64,000 nucleotides of DNA from Qipengyuania xiapuensis. Lineage in GTDB: Bacteria > Pseudomonadota > Alphaproteobacteria > Sphingomonadales > Sphingomonadaceae. The first letter of the stretch is position 1. Every line of letters begins with the position of its first letter. Position numbers and translations under genes: made by a program. Where the stretch lies: assembly GCF_019711395.1 (NCBI RefSeq), contig NZ_JAIGNL010000001.1, positions 806,001 through 870,000 of the forward strand, read 5' to 3'. Positions 18,067 through 26,863 of the stretch are shown here, one piece after another. The notes under the pieces were generated by a model. The model did no database searches and was not told where the DNA came from. It saw only the letters and a program-made list of their open reading frames with translations.

Positions 18067-18527
18067 GTTGCTTCTCCCAGGAGGCCCATCAACGCGTCGC
18101 GCCCGCGAACGAGCCGCGAATTCAGCGTCCCCACGGGGCAGCCCACGATTTCGGCGGCCTCCTTATATGCGTAGCCTTCGACCATGACGAGGAGCACGGC
18201 TTCGCGCTGGTCTTCGGGCAGTTTCTGCATGGCGCGGTCGATATTGGACAATTCCACTGCCGATTCCTGTGCGCCGTCACCGCCGACGCCTGCGCCGGCT
18301 TCCTCGGCGACGAAAGTCTCGCGGCGCCGCGTAACCTTGCGGCCTTCGTCGATCCAGATATTGCGCATGATCCGGTACATCCAGCTGTCGAGCCGCGTGC
18401 CCTCGGCCCATTTGGACCGGTTGGACAGGGCGCGCTCGATGGTCATCTGGCAAAGATCGTCACCGTCGGGATGATTGCCGGCGAGCCCGACTGCGAAACG
18501 GCGCAGTCGGGGCATCAGGGCCAGCAA
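18063..18527 (-). CDS. ECF-type RNA polymerase sigma factor
   Basis: 154 residues from a TTG at 18527. Region 2 contains DDLCQMTIERAL and RLDSWMYRIMRNIWID; region 4 has LPEDQREAVLLVMVEGYAYKEAAEIVG, typical of ECF factors. No ATG or GTG lies between the upstream stop (18594-18596) and this TTG. The conserved sequence seems to run further, to CTG at 18551, which has GGAAGG eight bases upstream; that codon would give LSTSFESDLLALMPRL and 162 residues. The anti-sigma gene follows with an overlap. It probably directs envelope-related genes, perhaps including the adjacent protease. Confidence 0.88.
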   Translation of the reverse strand: MLALMPRLRRFAVGLAGNHPDGDDLCQMTIERALSNRSKWAEGTRLDSWMYRIMRNIWIDEGRKVTRRRETFVAEEAGAGVGGDGAQESAVELSNIDRAMQKLPEDQREAVLLVMVEGYAYKEAAEIVGCPVGTLNSRLVRGRDALMGLLGEAT

Positions 18528-18635
18528 GTCGGACTCGAACGATGTGCTCAGTGTCTTTGCCTTCCAGGGATTAAACGGATGATCCGGTGCGTTTCATCCA
18601 TGCTTAATGCGTTTTAGTGGAGTACCGACAGAGCG

Positions 18636-19856
18636 ATGCGTCCCCTTTTCCTCATTTGTGCGCTCTTCGCGCTGCTCACGGCCCCCTTGGCTGCGCAGGT
18701 TTCGCTGCCTCGGATCGGTGTGCCGGATGTCGGCGGCGTGCTCGACCAGGTCGATGACACTCTCGACCGGAGCACGCGCGAGATCGAACGGCAGGTCGAA
18801 AGGCTGGCCCGTGACCGGCTTCGGCGGATCAATCGTCTCGTGAGGCGAAACAGCGATGCAATCGAATTGGACGCAAGCGGAGCGCCCGCGCGCCGGGGTG
18901 AACTGCTGGTCATGGATGCGCCGGCGGAGGCGCTGGAGCGCGCGAACCAGGATGGCTTCACTGTCCTTTCCCGCGAGAACATCGAAGGGCTGGACCTTGC
19001 TGTCATACGTCTCGGGGTTCCCGAAGGCATGAGCCTTTCCGATGCCGAGATGAGATTGCGCGGCATTCTTCCCGGTGCCGAGATTTCCGCCGACAACCTG
19101 CATTTCCAATCGGGCAATGCGAGTGTGGCAACGCTTGCGCTCTCTGCTTCTTCGACCAGTTCCGCAGGGGCGCCGGTCGGCATGATTGATGGCGCGCCCA
19201 GTTCCGCAGTCAAGGTCTCCGAAATGCGCGGATTTGCGAAAGGAGCTCCTTACCCGAGCAATCACGGTAGCGCTGTCGCATCGCTCCTCGCCTACGCAGG
19301 TGCCGGGCCGATCCGCGTCGCAGATGTCTATGGAACAGACAAGGCAGGCGGGAACGCACTCGCCATGGCCAAGGGGCTCGGCTGGCTGGTTGCAAAGGGC
19401 AGCAAGGTGGTGACGATCAGCCTTGTGGGGCCGCGCAATGCGGTCCTTGGCCGCGCCATCGCCGCGGCCCAGCGCAAGGGCGTGGTCGTGGTCGCGGCTG
19501 TCGGCAATGACGGCCCCGCATCCCCGCCTTCCTATCCTGCTTCCTACAAGGGCGTGGTTGCTGTCACTGCAGTCGACGGCAAGCGGCGTGCACTCATCGA
19601 GGCGGGCCGTGCGCTCCACCTCGATTACGCAGCGCCGGGCGCTGACATTTACGGACGCAATGCCAAGGGCCATCGTATCGAACTGCGCGGCACGTCCTTT
19701 GCCACACCGCTGGTCGCGGCACGTGCCTCGCAGGCCATCGCACGGGGCAACGACTGGCGCGGCGTCCTCGACGGCGAAGCGATAGACCTCGGGCGGAAGG
19801 GGCATGATGAAACCTTCGGCCGCGGCCTGGTCTGCGCCTCCTGCACGGGGCGCTGA
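18636..19856 (+). CDS. Exported subtilisin-like serine protease (S8 family)
   Basis: 406 residues. Signal peptide with cleavage near LTAPLAAQ (residue 21). A charged pro-region (25-165) is predicted, then the S8 domain: Asp in VGMIDGAP, His in NHGSAVAS, oxyanion Asn in AVGNDGP and Ser in RGTSFATPL. The spacing of these is normal for S8. The Cys pair at the C terminus (CASC) could form a disulfide. It is divergent from the ECF sigma gene with a gap of about 85-110 bases, so it may be a target of that factor. Confidence 0.9.
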   Translation: MRPLFLICALFALLTAPLAAQVSLPRIGVPDVGGVLDQVDDTLDRSTREIERQVERLARDRLRRINRLVRRNSDAIELDASGAPARRGELLVMDAPAEALERANQDGFTVLSRENIEGLDLAVIRLGVPEGMSLSDAEMRLRGILPGAEISADNLHFQSGNASVATLALSASSTSSAGAPVGMIDGAPSSAVKVSEMRGFAKGAPYPSNHGSAVASLLAYAGAGPIRVADVYGTDKAGGNALAMAKGLGWLVAKGSKVVTISLVGPRNAVLGRAIAAAQRKGVVVVAAVGNDGPASPPSYPASYKGVVAVTAVDGKRRALIEAGRALHLDYAAPGADIYGRNAKGHRIELRGTSFATPLVAARASQAIARGNDWRGVLDGEAIDLGRKGHDETFGRGLVCASCTGR

Positions 19857-19878
19857 GAAATTTCTCGAGATAATTTGG

Positions 19879-19914
19879 ATTAAGCGGAAGACCCCGCCCG
19901 TTTTCCTTTCAAGC
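19879..19914. promoter_or_regulatory. Shared bipartite element, copy 2
   Basis: ATTAA at 19879-19883, 14 bases, CCGTTTTCCTTTCAAGC at 19898-19914, ending 54 bases before the ATG at 19969. It is identical in the 17-mer and in spacing to copy 1 at 16764-16799. Confidence 0.55.
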
Positions 19915-19968
19915 GGATGCACCAAGCGAAGATTTCGCATTCGCCAGAAAGATAGAAAGGGAAACACA

Positions 19969-20829
19969 ATGAAACATCTCATGCTCGCCGCTTCGGCACT
20001 CACTCTCATCGCAGCTCCTGCACATGCCCAGCTTCTGGGCGGTGGCGGTCTCGGCGGCGTGACCGGCACGATCAACGGCACGGTCGACACCACGCTGCGC
20101 AGTTCGACCGATCGTATCCGCTCGACCACTCGCGGTGCAGTTCGTGGCAACGCTTCGACCAATGGCGATCAGAAGGTTGACCGCGACAGCGGCGAAATCT
20201 CGATCAACCGCTCGCTAGACGCCGGGCTCGATGCGACCGCCAGCCAGTTGCTCGAAACGCCGGCCGGCATGGTCACTGGCGACGCGTCGGGCTCCGGAAG
20301 CGCCTCGGGTTCGGGTAGCGCGAATGCCCAGCTGATCGGCACCGACGCGGTGCGCAGCGCCGCCGGTGACACCGTGGGCCGGGCCCGCGACGGAGTGTCC
20401 ACCGTCCGCAACCTCGCCACCCCTGCAGTCGGTGCGGCACGCGAGCGGGCCTCGGGCCTTGCTGGTCAGGCCGGCAGCGTCGCAGGCGCAGCCAATGGTG
20501 CGGCTTCGGGCGCAGGCTCGCTCGACAATGGCATGCTCGCACTTGCAGGCAGCGGCGCGGCAGACGGAGAAGGCGCCTTTGCCGTCGCTCCGGGTATGCC
20601 GGTCTACCTTCCCTCTGGCGAGCAGCTCGGCAATGTCCGCGACATCGTTGCCACGCGCCGCGGCGAGATCCGCGAGCTGGTCGTCGATACTCGTGACGGA
20701 CCGACCGCGATCCCCGCAGCCAATCTCACCGGTAGCGGCAGCGCGCTGATCACTGGCGAGGGTAGCGGATCGGCTTCCAGCGGCGATGAAGTCACGCCGG
20801 AACCGTCGGATGACGAGATCGCCGAGTAA
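19969..20829 (+). CDS. Exported Gly/Ser/Ala-rich protein with PRC-barrel-like C terminus
   Basis: 286 residues. Signal peptide ending at APAHA (residue about 20). A long low-complexity part (25-200) is rich in Gly, Ser and Ala and is likely disordered (for example GSGSASGSGSANAQ). The C-terminal part (about 205-255, MPVYLPSGEQLGNVRDIV) resembles a PRC-barrel; the tail is acidic. The ATG at 19969 has AAAGG upstream. Envelope role unknown. It shares its upstream element with the protein at 16837. Confidence 0.78.
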   Translation: MKHLMLAASALTLIAAPAHAQLLGGGGLGGVTGTINGTVDTTLRSSTDRIRSTTRGAVRGNASTNGDQKVDRDSGEISINRSLDAGLDATASQLLETPAGMVTGDASGSGSASGSGSANAQLIGTDAVRSAAGDTVGRARDGVSTVRNLATPAVGAARERASGLAGQAGSVAGAANGAASGAGSLDNGMLALAGSGAADGEGAFAVAPGMPVYLPSGEQLGNVRDIVATRRGEIRELVVDTRDGPTAIPAANLTGSGSALITGEGSGSASSGDEVTPEPSDDEIAE

Positions 20830-20906
20830 GCGATCAGGAATAAAGAGGGGGCGCTGTACCCCGACGGGGCCGGGCCGCCTTCGGGCAGTCCGGCCTTCAC
20901 TTATCG

Positions 20907-22151
20907 TTACTCCGGCTCGTCTTCGCTCTCGAGGACGGCGGCCATTGGCGTGGTTCGCGGCAGGCTCTGGAAGGCCTGCTGGTCTTCCGCCGGGACGGGT
21001 GCGCGCGCGATGGTCCGCCAGAGGCCGAACAGGGCTCCCATGACCGCCAGCGTGCCGATCGAGGCGAAGAGGCCGGGCGGTCCGAGCGTTCCCATCCCGA
21101 GCGAGGCGATCATCGGTCCGGCAACCGCGCCCACCGAATAGGCGAGGACGAGGCCGCTGCTAGCGCCAATGCGCTCGTCTTCGGACAGGTGGTCGTTCGA
21201 ATGCGCCACGCACAGCGGGTAGAGCGCGAAGGCGAACCCGCCGAACAGGCTACCCAGCGTGATCGTGCCAAAGGGCGAAAGCGGCAGCAGCGCCATGACG
21301 GCGCAGATTGCGGCGACGGCGATGAAGCAGGCGTTCAGCACCATGCGCCGGTCGAAACGGTCCGACAGGATGCCGAGCGGATACTGCAGCACCACGCCGC
21401 CCGCGATCACGCAGGAGGTGAACAGCGCGACTTGCGAGATATCCATGCCGATGCGCTGCACGTAGACTGCGCCGAGGGCGTAGAACGCGCCGAGCATTGC
21501 GCCCGTGGCCAGCGTCCCGACGATACCGAGCGGCGACGCTTCGTAGAGCTCGCGGACCGAGAACGGGGCGACCCTCTCGATGACCGGCTGCTGCATCTTC
21601 GTCAGCAGGATGGGCAGTAGCGCGATCGAGAGCAGGATCGCCGAGATCATGAAGGGCAGGTCGGGCGAATTCTCGCCGAGGTTGAGCAGGAATTGCCCCG
21701 CTGCCTGCCCGGCGTAGAGCGCGATCATGTAGGTGGCGAGGATCGTGCTGCGGCTGGTCGGGCTGGCCTGCTGGTTGAGCCAGCTTTCAAGGCAAACGAA
21801 AACGCCGGCCATTGCGAAACCGTCGATGAAGCGCAGACCGGTCCAGACTGCGGGCTGGTCGATGATGGCATAGGTCAGGCTGCTCGCCGAATAGACCGTC
21901 ACGAATGCGGCGAAGGCGCGGATGTGGCCGACGGAGGCGATCATCCGCTCGACACGGAGCGATCCGAGCATCAATCCGCCGAAATAGGCGGTCGCGACGA
22001 GACCGATGATCCCGGCCGACTGTCCCGCCTGTTCGAGCCGGACCGCGATCAGGGTCGACAGGAAGCCGCTGCCCGCCATGAGCATGAATATCGCCGCGAG
22101 AATGGCGCGTACGGGATAGACCGAGGTCAGCATTGCGCCGCTGCGTAACAT
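20907..22151 (-). CDS. Major facilitator superfamily transporter
   Basis: 414 residues with twelve predicted membrane helices. Loop motifs include GGLMLGSLRVERMI (between helices 2 and 3) and LSDRFDRR (between 8 and 9), typical MFS patterns. It is close to the YcaD-like group of MFS proteins by pattern, but the substrate cannot be inferred. The start at ATG 22151 is chosen over ATG 22133, which would also work. It stands alone upstream of tRNA-Thr. Confidence 0.88.
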   Translation of the reverse strand: MLRSGAMLTSVYPVRAILAAIFMLMAGSGFLSTLIAVRLEQAGQSAGIIGLVATAYFGGLMLGSLRVERMIASVGHIRAFAAFVTVYSASSLTYAIIDQPAVWTGLRFIDGFAMAGVFVCLESWLNQQASPTSRSTILATYMIALYAGQAAGQFLLNLGENSPDLPFMISAILLSIALLPILLTKMQQPVIERVAPFSVRELYEASPLGIVGTLATGAMLGAFYALGAVYVQRIGMDISQVALFTSCVIAGGVVLQYPLGILSDRFDRRMVLNACFIAVAAICAVMALLPLSPFGTITLGSLFGGFAFALYPLCVAHSNDHLSEDERIGASSGLVLAYSVGAVAGPMIASLGMGTLGPPGLFASIGTLAVMGALFGLWRTIARAPVPAEDQQAFQSLPRTTPMAAVLESEDEPE

Positions 22152-22343
22152 CTCTCGCGGCTGCTGCAAGCGAACCGGCAAGTGTGGCCGTCTCCATCGG
22201 AATTTCCGGAAAGGCCGCGGGGATGCTGCGTCATGGCTCGATCAGCTCTCGACAGCCTCGTGCCGGCGGACAAAAGTCATGAATCGCGGAAGCAGACTGG
22301 CCGGGCATGATGCAAATCGAAGGGGTGGGCGCGCTAGGGGAAG

Positions 22344-22419
<76 letters not shown>

Positions 22420-22515
22420 ACTCGGGCGCGTTTGCGGCTGCGCCCTTTGGGCGAAAATTCGCCCTGCGTCCAGTATGATTGCACCTCTCTTGCTAGCGGC
22501 CTATCGCATGGCGCG

Positions 22516-23457
22516 ATGGATCTATCAGCGATCGTTGACGACACTTGGGCCGAACTCGCCGACGAGCGCGGCTGCGGCAATCCGGCAAGCTATATCCCTG
22601 CTCTCGCGCAGGTCGATCCGAACAAGTTCGGCATCGCCGTTGCGACCCGCGACGGCCAGGTTGCCTGCGCCGGTGATGCCGACGAGGCCTTCTCGATCCA
22701 GTCGATTTCCAAGGTCTTCGCGCTTGCGCTGGCGCTCGAACGCGAAGGCGCTGCCTTGTGGGATGCTGTCGGGCGCGAGCCTTCGGGAAATGCCTTCAAC
22801 TCGATCGTCCAGCTCGAGCGCGAGAAGGGCATCCCGCGCAATCCCTTCATCAATTCGGGTGCCTTGGTGACGACCGACCGTCTCATCGGTGACAGGTCAC
22901 CCGACGAGGCGGTGAACGATCTTCTTGCGCGCCTGAGAAGGATGGGGCGCAACGAGGAGATCAACTTCGATCCCGAGGTCGCGCGCAGCGAAAGCGAGAC
23001 AGGATCGCGCAACCGCAGCCTCGCGTGGTTCCTCGCCGATTTCGGCCGCCTCCTGAACCCGGTCGAGGACGTACTTTCGGTCTACTTCCGGCAATGCGCG
23101 CTCGCGATGAGTTGCCGGCAACTGGCGGAAAGCGCGCTGTTCCTCGCCTTCGACGGGACCGATCCCGTCACCGGGCAGGCCATGTGCAGCGCGAGCAGGG
23201 CGCGGCGCATCAACGCGCTGATGCTGCTGTGCGGTCACTACGACAATTCGGGCCAGTTCGCTTTCGAGGTCGGCTTCCCCGGCAAGTCGGGGGTCGGAGG
23301 AGGTATCCTCGCCAGCGTCCCGGGCAGGGCAGCCATCGCGGTGTGGTCGCCGGGGCTAAACCGCGCCGGGACCAGCCTGCTCGGCGCAAAGGCGCTCGCA
23401 TCTATTGCAAGAAGAACCGGATGGTCGGTTTTTAGTGGAAGACTGCCTGAAATATGA
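22516..23457 (+). CDS. glsA: Glutaminase A
   Basis: 313 residues, normal length. Converts glutamine to glutamate and ammonia. It has the serine beta-lactamase-like fold with S-x-x-K as S-I-S-K in [19 protein letters not shown] and [12 protein letters not shown] are further signatures. The ATG at 22516 gives the usual N terminus (MDLSAIVDD). It stands alone between tRNA-Thr and the TM2 gene. Confidence 0.94.
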   Translation: MDLSAIVDDTWAELADERGCGNPASYIPALAQVDPNKFGIAVATRDGQVACAGDADEAFSIQSISKVFALALALEREGAALWDAVGREPSGNAFNSIVQLEREKGIPRNPFINSGALVTTDRLIGDRSPDEAVNDLLARLRRMGRNEEINFDPEVARSESETGSRNRSLAWFLADFGRLLNPVEDVLSVYFRQCALAMSCRQLAESALFLAFDGTDPVTGQAMCSASRARRINALMLLCGHYDNSGQFAFEVGFPGKSGVGGGILASVPGRAAIAVWSPGLNRAGTSLLGAKALASIARRTGWSVFSGRLPEI

Positions 23458-23522
23458 ATTTCATGACTTGTGAATAATTAGCTGTCACTTATGCTTCCGA
23501 CGAATACTTTGAGGGGGTTGAA

Positions 23523-23822
23523 GTGGACGATAATCTTCGTACGCAGTTGAAGTTCGAATCGAGCAAGAAATCGACGGGCGTTTCGTACCTGCTGTGGTTC
23601 TTTCTCGGTGGTTTTGGGGCGCACCGTTTCTATCTTGGCCGTATCCCGAGCGGCGTGGCGCAGCTGCTGCTCTGCCTGCTTGGCTGGCTGCCGCTGTTCA
23701 TCGGCTGGGCCGTGCTGGGCATCTGGTGGCTCGTCGATGCCTTCCTGATCCCGCAGATCATCGAACAGGAAAACAGCAAGCTGATCGAGCGTCTCGAACG
23801 CGGCGGCCACTATTCCTACTGA
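23523..23822 (+). CDS. TM2 domain membrane protein
   Basis: 99 residues. A short hydrophilic head (1-20) leads to two membrane helices (22-41 and 47-73) with the TM2 signature GGFGAHRFYLGR between them. GTG start at 23523 with GAGGGGG upstream. The function of bacterial TM2 proteins is not known; this one has no clear partner. It is convergent with the next gene, with stops 3 bases apart. Confidence 0.88.
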   Translation: MDDNLRTQLKFESSKKSTGVSYLLWFFLGGFGAHRFYLGRIPSGVAQLLLCLLGWLPLFIGWAVLGIWWLVDAFLIPQIIEQENSKLIERLERGGHYSY

Positions 23823-23825
23823 TCG

Positions 23826-24701
23826 CTAGAGCGCGCCGAAGGTCCAGCCTTCGGTGCGGGCGATTTCTTCGGTCATATCCCGGGGCGACCAGCGCTCCGG
23901 CTCGCTCGCGACCTTGCGCAGCCATGCCGCGGTCAGCAGCGCGTCGGTGGCGTGGTCGTCGACCGTGCCGCGCGTCGGCACATGGGATGATCCAAGAACT
24001 TCGAGCGCGGAGTTGAGCTCCTCGTAGCTGCGCATCTTGGCCTTGGCGGCGCTTCGTCCGGCCTCGCGGGCGGCGAGGCTGGTATAGATCTCCACCAGTA
24101 CCGAGCCCGAGGAGGGGAGACCGTCTATCGGCCAGACGGGCAGGTGTCCGCGCAGGCGATGCAGCATGCGCATGCCGGTCAGGCTCGACTTGCCGACCTG
24201 CGCTGCGCCCACGAGGTTGAAATTCGAATAGGGTTTGCAGCCCATCTCCGCTTGCGCGTGCTCGGTAATGCGGAAGCGCCCGCGGCCGTGATCGGCGCCG
24301 TCACAGGTGAAGTAGGCGCCCGTATCGCTGCCGTCGCGGAAATAGGGGCGCAGCTCCGGATGCGCGACGAAGCTGTTCGCACCGAGATTGGGATCGTCCG
24401 AAGCGATGTCGTCGATCAGCGACCAGAGCGCGGGAGCGTCTTCGGGCGTGTCCGCCCAGCCGGGGAAATAGTCGCCGCAATCGGCATGCGGGAGGGCAAT
24501 GCCGAGATCGACTCCTACCAACGTGTCATCGGGCAGTTCGTCGCGCAGGACACCGAGCACATCCTCGCGCGACCAGCCGTGATCGACGAGGATCGGCGGG
24601 CCGCCTTCCGCATGGGCGATCGCCATGGCGATGCCCTTCTGGCGCGGACCCTTCGCTCCCGACCAGTCGATGGCAAGGAAGTGGCCGAAGCGCCTAGCCA
24701 T
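23826..24701 (-). CDS. RNase H-like fold protein, DUF429-like, coupled to rarA
   Basis: 291 residues. The sequence begins FLAIDWSGAKG (Asp near residue 12), has LVGVDLGIALPH in the middle and ends with DDHATDALLTAAWL, the pattern of Asp residues expected of DUF429-like putative nucleases with the RNase H fold. The metal site appears intact, but activity is not shown. The start at 24701 overlaps the rarA 3' end by 8 bases, so the proteins are translated together, which suggests a DNA-related role. Confidence 0.75.
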   Translation of the reverse strand: MARRFGHFLAIDWSGAKGPRQKGIAMAIAHAEGGPPILVDHGWSREDVLGVLRDELPDDTLVGVDLGIALPHADCGDYFPGWADTPEDAPALWSLIDDIASDDPNLGANSFVAHPELRPYFRDGSDTGAYFTCDGADHGRGRFRITEHAQAEMGCKPYSNFNLVGAAQVGKSSLTGMRMLHRLRGHLPVWPIDGLPSSGSVLVEIYTSLAAREAGRSAAKAKMRSYEELNSALEVLGSSHVPTRGTVDDHATDALLTAAWLRKVASEPERWSPRDMTEEIARTEGWTFGAL

Positions 24702-26052
24702 CCCTGTCTTGCGCGAACGCTTCGCTGCTTGAGCGTGGGGCACGCTCGCGCCTGAGCTTGTCCCAATAGTCGAGCCGTTTCTTCACCTCGCGCTCGAAGC
24801 CCCGCTCTACCGGTTCGTAATAGCTCTGCGGCTCCATTTCCTCGGGCCAGTAATTGTCGCCGGAGAAGCCGTCATCGGCATCGTGATCGTAACTGTAGCC
24901 CGAACCGTAGCCGATATCCTTCATCAGCCTGGTCGGCGCGTTGAGGATGTTCTGCGGCGGCATCAGGCTGCCGGTTTCTTTCGCGCTCTTGAACGAGGAT
25001 TTCTGCGCCTTGTAGACCGCGTTCGATTTGGGCGCGGTGGCGAGATAGGTACAGGCCTGCACCAGCGCGAGCTCGCCTTCGGGGCTGCCGAGGAACTCGT
25101 AGGCGTCCTTGGCCGCCATGCACTGCACCAGCGCCTGCGGGTCGGCCATGCCGATGTCCTCGACCGCCATGCGCACGAGGCGGCGCGCGAGGAAGCGCGG
25201 CTCCTCGCCCGCGGTGAGCATGCGCGCGAGATAATAGAGGCTCGCCTGCACATCGCTGCCGCGCACCGCCTTGTGCAGCGCCGAAATAAGGTTGTAGTGC
25301 CCCTCGCGGTCCTTGTCATAGACAGCGACGCGGCGCTGGAGGAAGCTGCCGAGCGCCGCCGGATCGAGCGGTTCCTCGATCTTCGCATTGTAGAGCGTTT
25401 CGGCCTGGTTGAGCAGGAAGCGTCCGTCGCCATCGGCGCTCGCCACCAGCGCATCGCGGGCCTCGGGGGTGAGGGGGAGCGGGCCTTCGAGGCCCTCTGC
25501 CCGGTCGAGCAACTGGCTGAGCGCATCATGGTCTAGCCGCTGGAGGATGAGCACCTGTGCGCGGCTGAGCAGCGCGGCATTGAGCGCAAAGCTCGGGTTC
25601 TCGGTCGTGGCGCCGACCAGCGTCACCGTCCCGCGTTCGACGAAGGGCAGGAAACCGTCCTGCTGCGCGCGGTTGAAGCGGTGGATCTCGTCCACGAACA
25701 GAAGCGTGCGCTGTCCCGCCTCGGCGGCCTTGTCGGCTGCTGCGAAGGCCTTCTTCAGGTCCGCCACGCCGGAAAACACCGCCGATACGCTTTCGAAGCG
25801 CATGCCCACGCTGTCGGCGAGCAGGCGCGCAATCGTCGTCTTGCCGGTGCCGGGCGGTCCCCAAAGGATCATGCTGGAAAGACGGCCTGCCGCAACCATC
25901 CGACCGATCGCACCCTCCGGCCCGGTCAGGTGGTCCTGGCCGATCACCTCGTCGAGCGTTGCAGGGCGCAGCCGGTCGGCGAGCGGCGCATCCTCGCGCA
26001 GTTCGTCGCCTCTGGGCTGCTGGGGCAGGTCGTCTGGAAAAAGGTCGGCCAT
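24694..26052 (-). CDS. rarA: Replication-associated recombination ATPase RarA/MgsA
   Basis: 452 residues. AAA+ ATPase that acts at stalled forks and binds SSB. Walker A GPPGTGKTT, Walker B LLFVDEIHRFN, sensor 1 GATTENPSF, and the RarA tetramerisation domain with DIGMADPQAL. The ATG at 26052 gives MADLFPDD, the normal start; in-frame extension upstream crosses the regulatory palindrome. It is divergent from padR. Confidence 0.95.
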   Translation of the reverse strand: MADLFPDDLPQQPRGDELREDAPLADRLRPATLDEVIGQDHLTGPEGAIGRMVAAGRLSSMILWGPPGTGKTTIARLLADSVGMRFESVSAVFSGVADLKKAFAAADKAAEAGQRTLLFVDEIHRFNRAQQDGFLPFVERGTVTLVGATTENPSFALNAALLSRAQVLILQRLDHDALSQLLDRAEGLEGPLPLTPEARDALVASADGDGRFLLNQAETLYNAKIEEPLDPAALGSFLQRRVAVYDKDREGHYNLISALHKAVRGSDVQASLYYLARMLTAGEEPRFLARRLVRMAVEDIGMADPQALVQCMAAKDAYEFLGSPEGELALVQACTYLATAPKSNAVYKAQKSSFKSAKETGSLMPPQNILNAPTRLMKDIGYGSGYSYDHDADDGFSGDNYWPEEMEPQSYYEPVERGFEREVKKRLDYWDKLRRERAPRSSSEAFAQDRDG

Positions 26053-26112
26053 TGGTCGGCTCACATAGGACGTTCGCCGAGGATTTGCAGTGGCGACTTG
26101 CACTGTGTCCAT

Positions 26113-26126
26113 TAAGATATATCTTA
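26113..26126. promoter_or_regulatory. Perfect palindrome, likely PadR operator
   Basis: TAAGATATATCTTA, a perfect 14-bp palindrome, in the 104-base region between rarA and padR, 30 bases before the padR ATG. Many PadR proteins bind such AT-rich palindromes at their own promoter; binding here is inference. Confidence 0.6.
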
Positions 26127-26156
26127 GCAATATCGAAGATGTCGCTAGGAGAGATC

Positions 26157-26789
26157 ATGTACAGCGCACGGAAAATGAGAAAGCTGCGCAAATTGCGCAA
26201 GATGGGCATGTGGCCGCACGTCCATGTCGCGGGCGGCTGGGGCGACGCGTTCGGCGCCGACGGTCCTTTCGGTCCGGATGGCCCTTTCGGCCCGGGCGGT
26301 CCTTTCGGAAAGCGCGGTGGTGGACGCCGTCGCCGGATGTTCGGCGCGGGCGAGCTGCGGCTCGTACTGCTCAAGCTGCTCGAGGATGAACCGCGCCACG
26401 GCTACGAGCTGATCAAGGCGGTCGAGGACCTGACCGGCGGCAGCTACGCGCCGAGCCCCGGTACCGTCTATCCGACCCTTTCGCTGCTCGAGGACGAAGG
26501 CGCAATCACGCCTGCCAAGGGCGATGAGACCCGCAAGGCCTACGAAGCTACCGATGCGGGCCGCAAGGAGCTCGAGGAACGCGCCGAGGAGGTCGAGCGC
26601 CTGATGGAACGGCTTGCGGGCCACGGCGAGCACCGCCGCGCCTATGCGACGCCCGAGATGTTCCGCGCCGTCGGCAACCTCGCCACCGTCCTCAAGAACC
26701 GCGCGCGTTCGGGCAAGCTCGACGACGAGACGGTTCGCGAAATCGTCGATCTCGTCGACGAACTCGCGAAGAAGATCGAACGCCTGTAG
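26157..26789 (+). CDS. PadR family transcriptional regulator
   Basis: 210 residues. A basic N terminus (YSARKMRKLRKLRK) is followed by a Gly/Pro/Phe repeat (GPFG four times, residues about 30-55) and an RRRR stretch. The winged helix (60-135) has LVLLKLLEDEPRHGYEL and APSPGTVYPTLSLLED, the PadR signature. The C-terminal helical part should dimerise. The ATG at 26157 is set by AGGAGAG just upstream. It probably controls itself and the two membrane proteins that follow 74 bases later. Confidence 0.92.
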   Translation: MYSARKMRKLRKLRKMGMWPHVHVAGGWGDAFGADGPFGPDGPFGPGGPFGKRGGGRRRRMFGAGELRLVLLKLLEDEPRHGYELIKAVEDLTGGSYAPSPGTVYPTLSLLEDEGAITPAKGDETRKAYEATDAGRKELEERAEEVERLMERLAGHGEHRRAYATPEMFRAVGNLATVLKNRARSGKLDDETVREIVDLVDELAKKIERL

Positions 26790-26863
26790 ATTTCTCAACC
26801 GCTTGCGTCCCCCGCGCTTGGCGCTAGTCTGTGCGCCGAGGGACGCGAGAGGGGAGAAATCGT

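Noticed and set aside
18594-20162. 522-codon open frame opposite the S8 protease
   Set aside because: The plus-strand gene has a signal peptide and a complete S8 triad; the antisense frame has no family marks.
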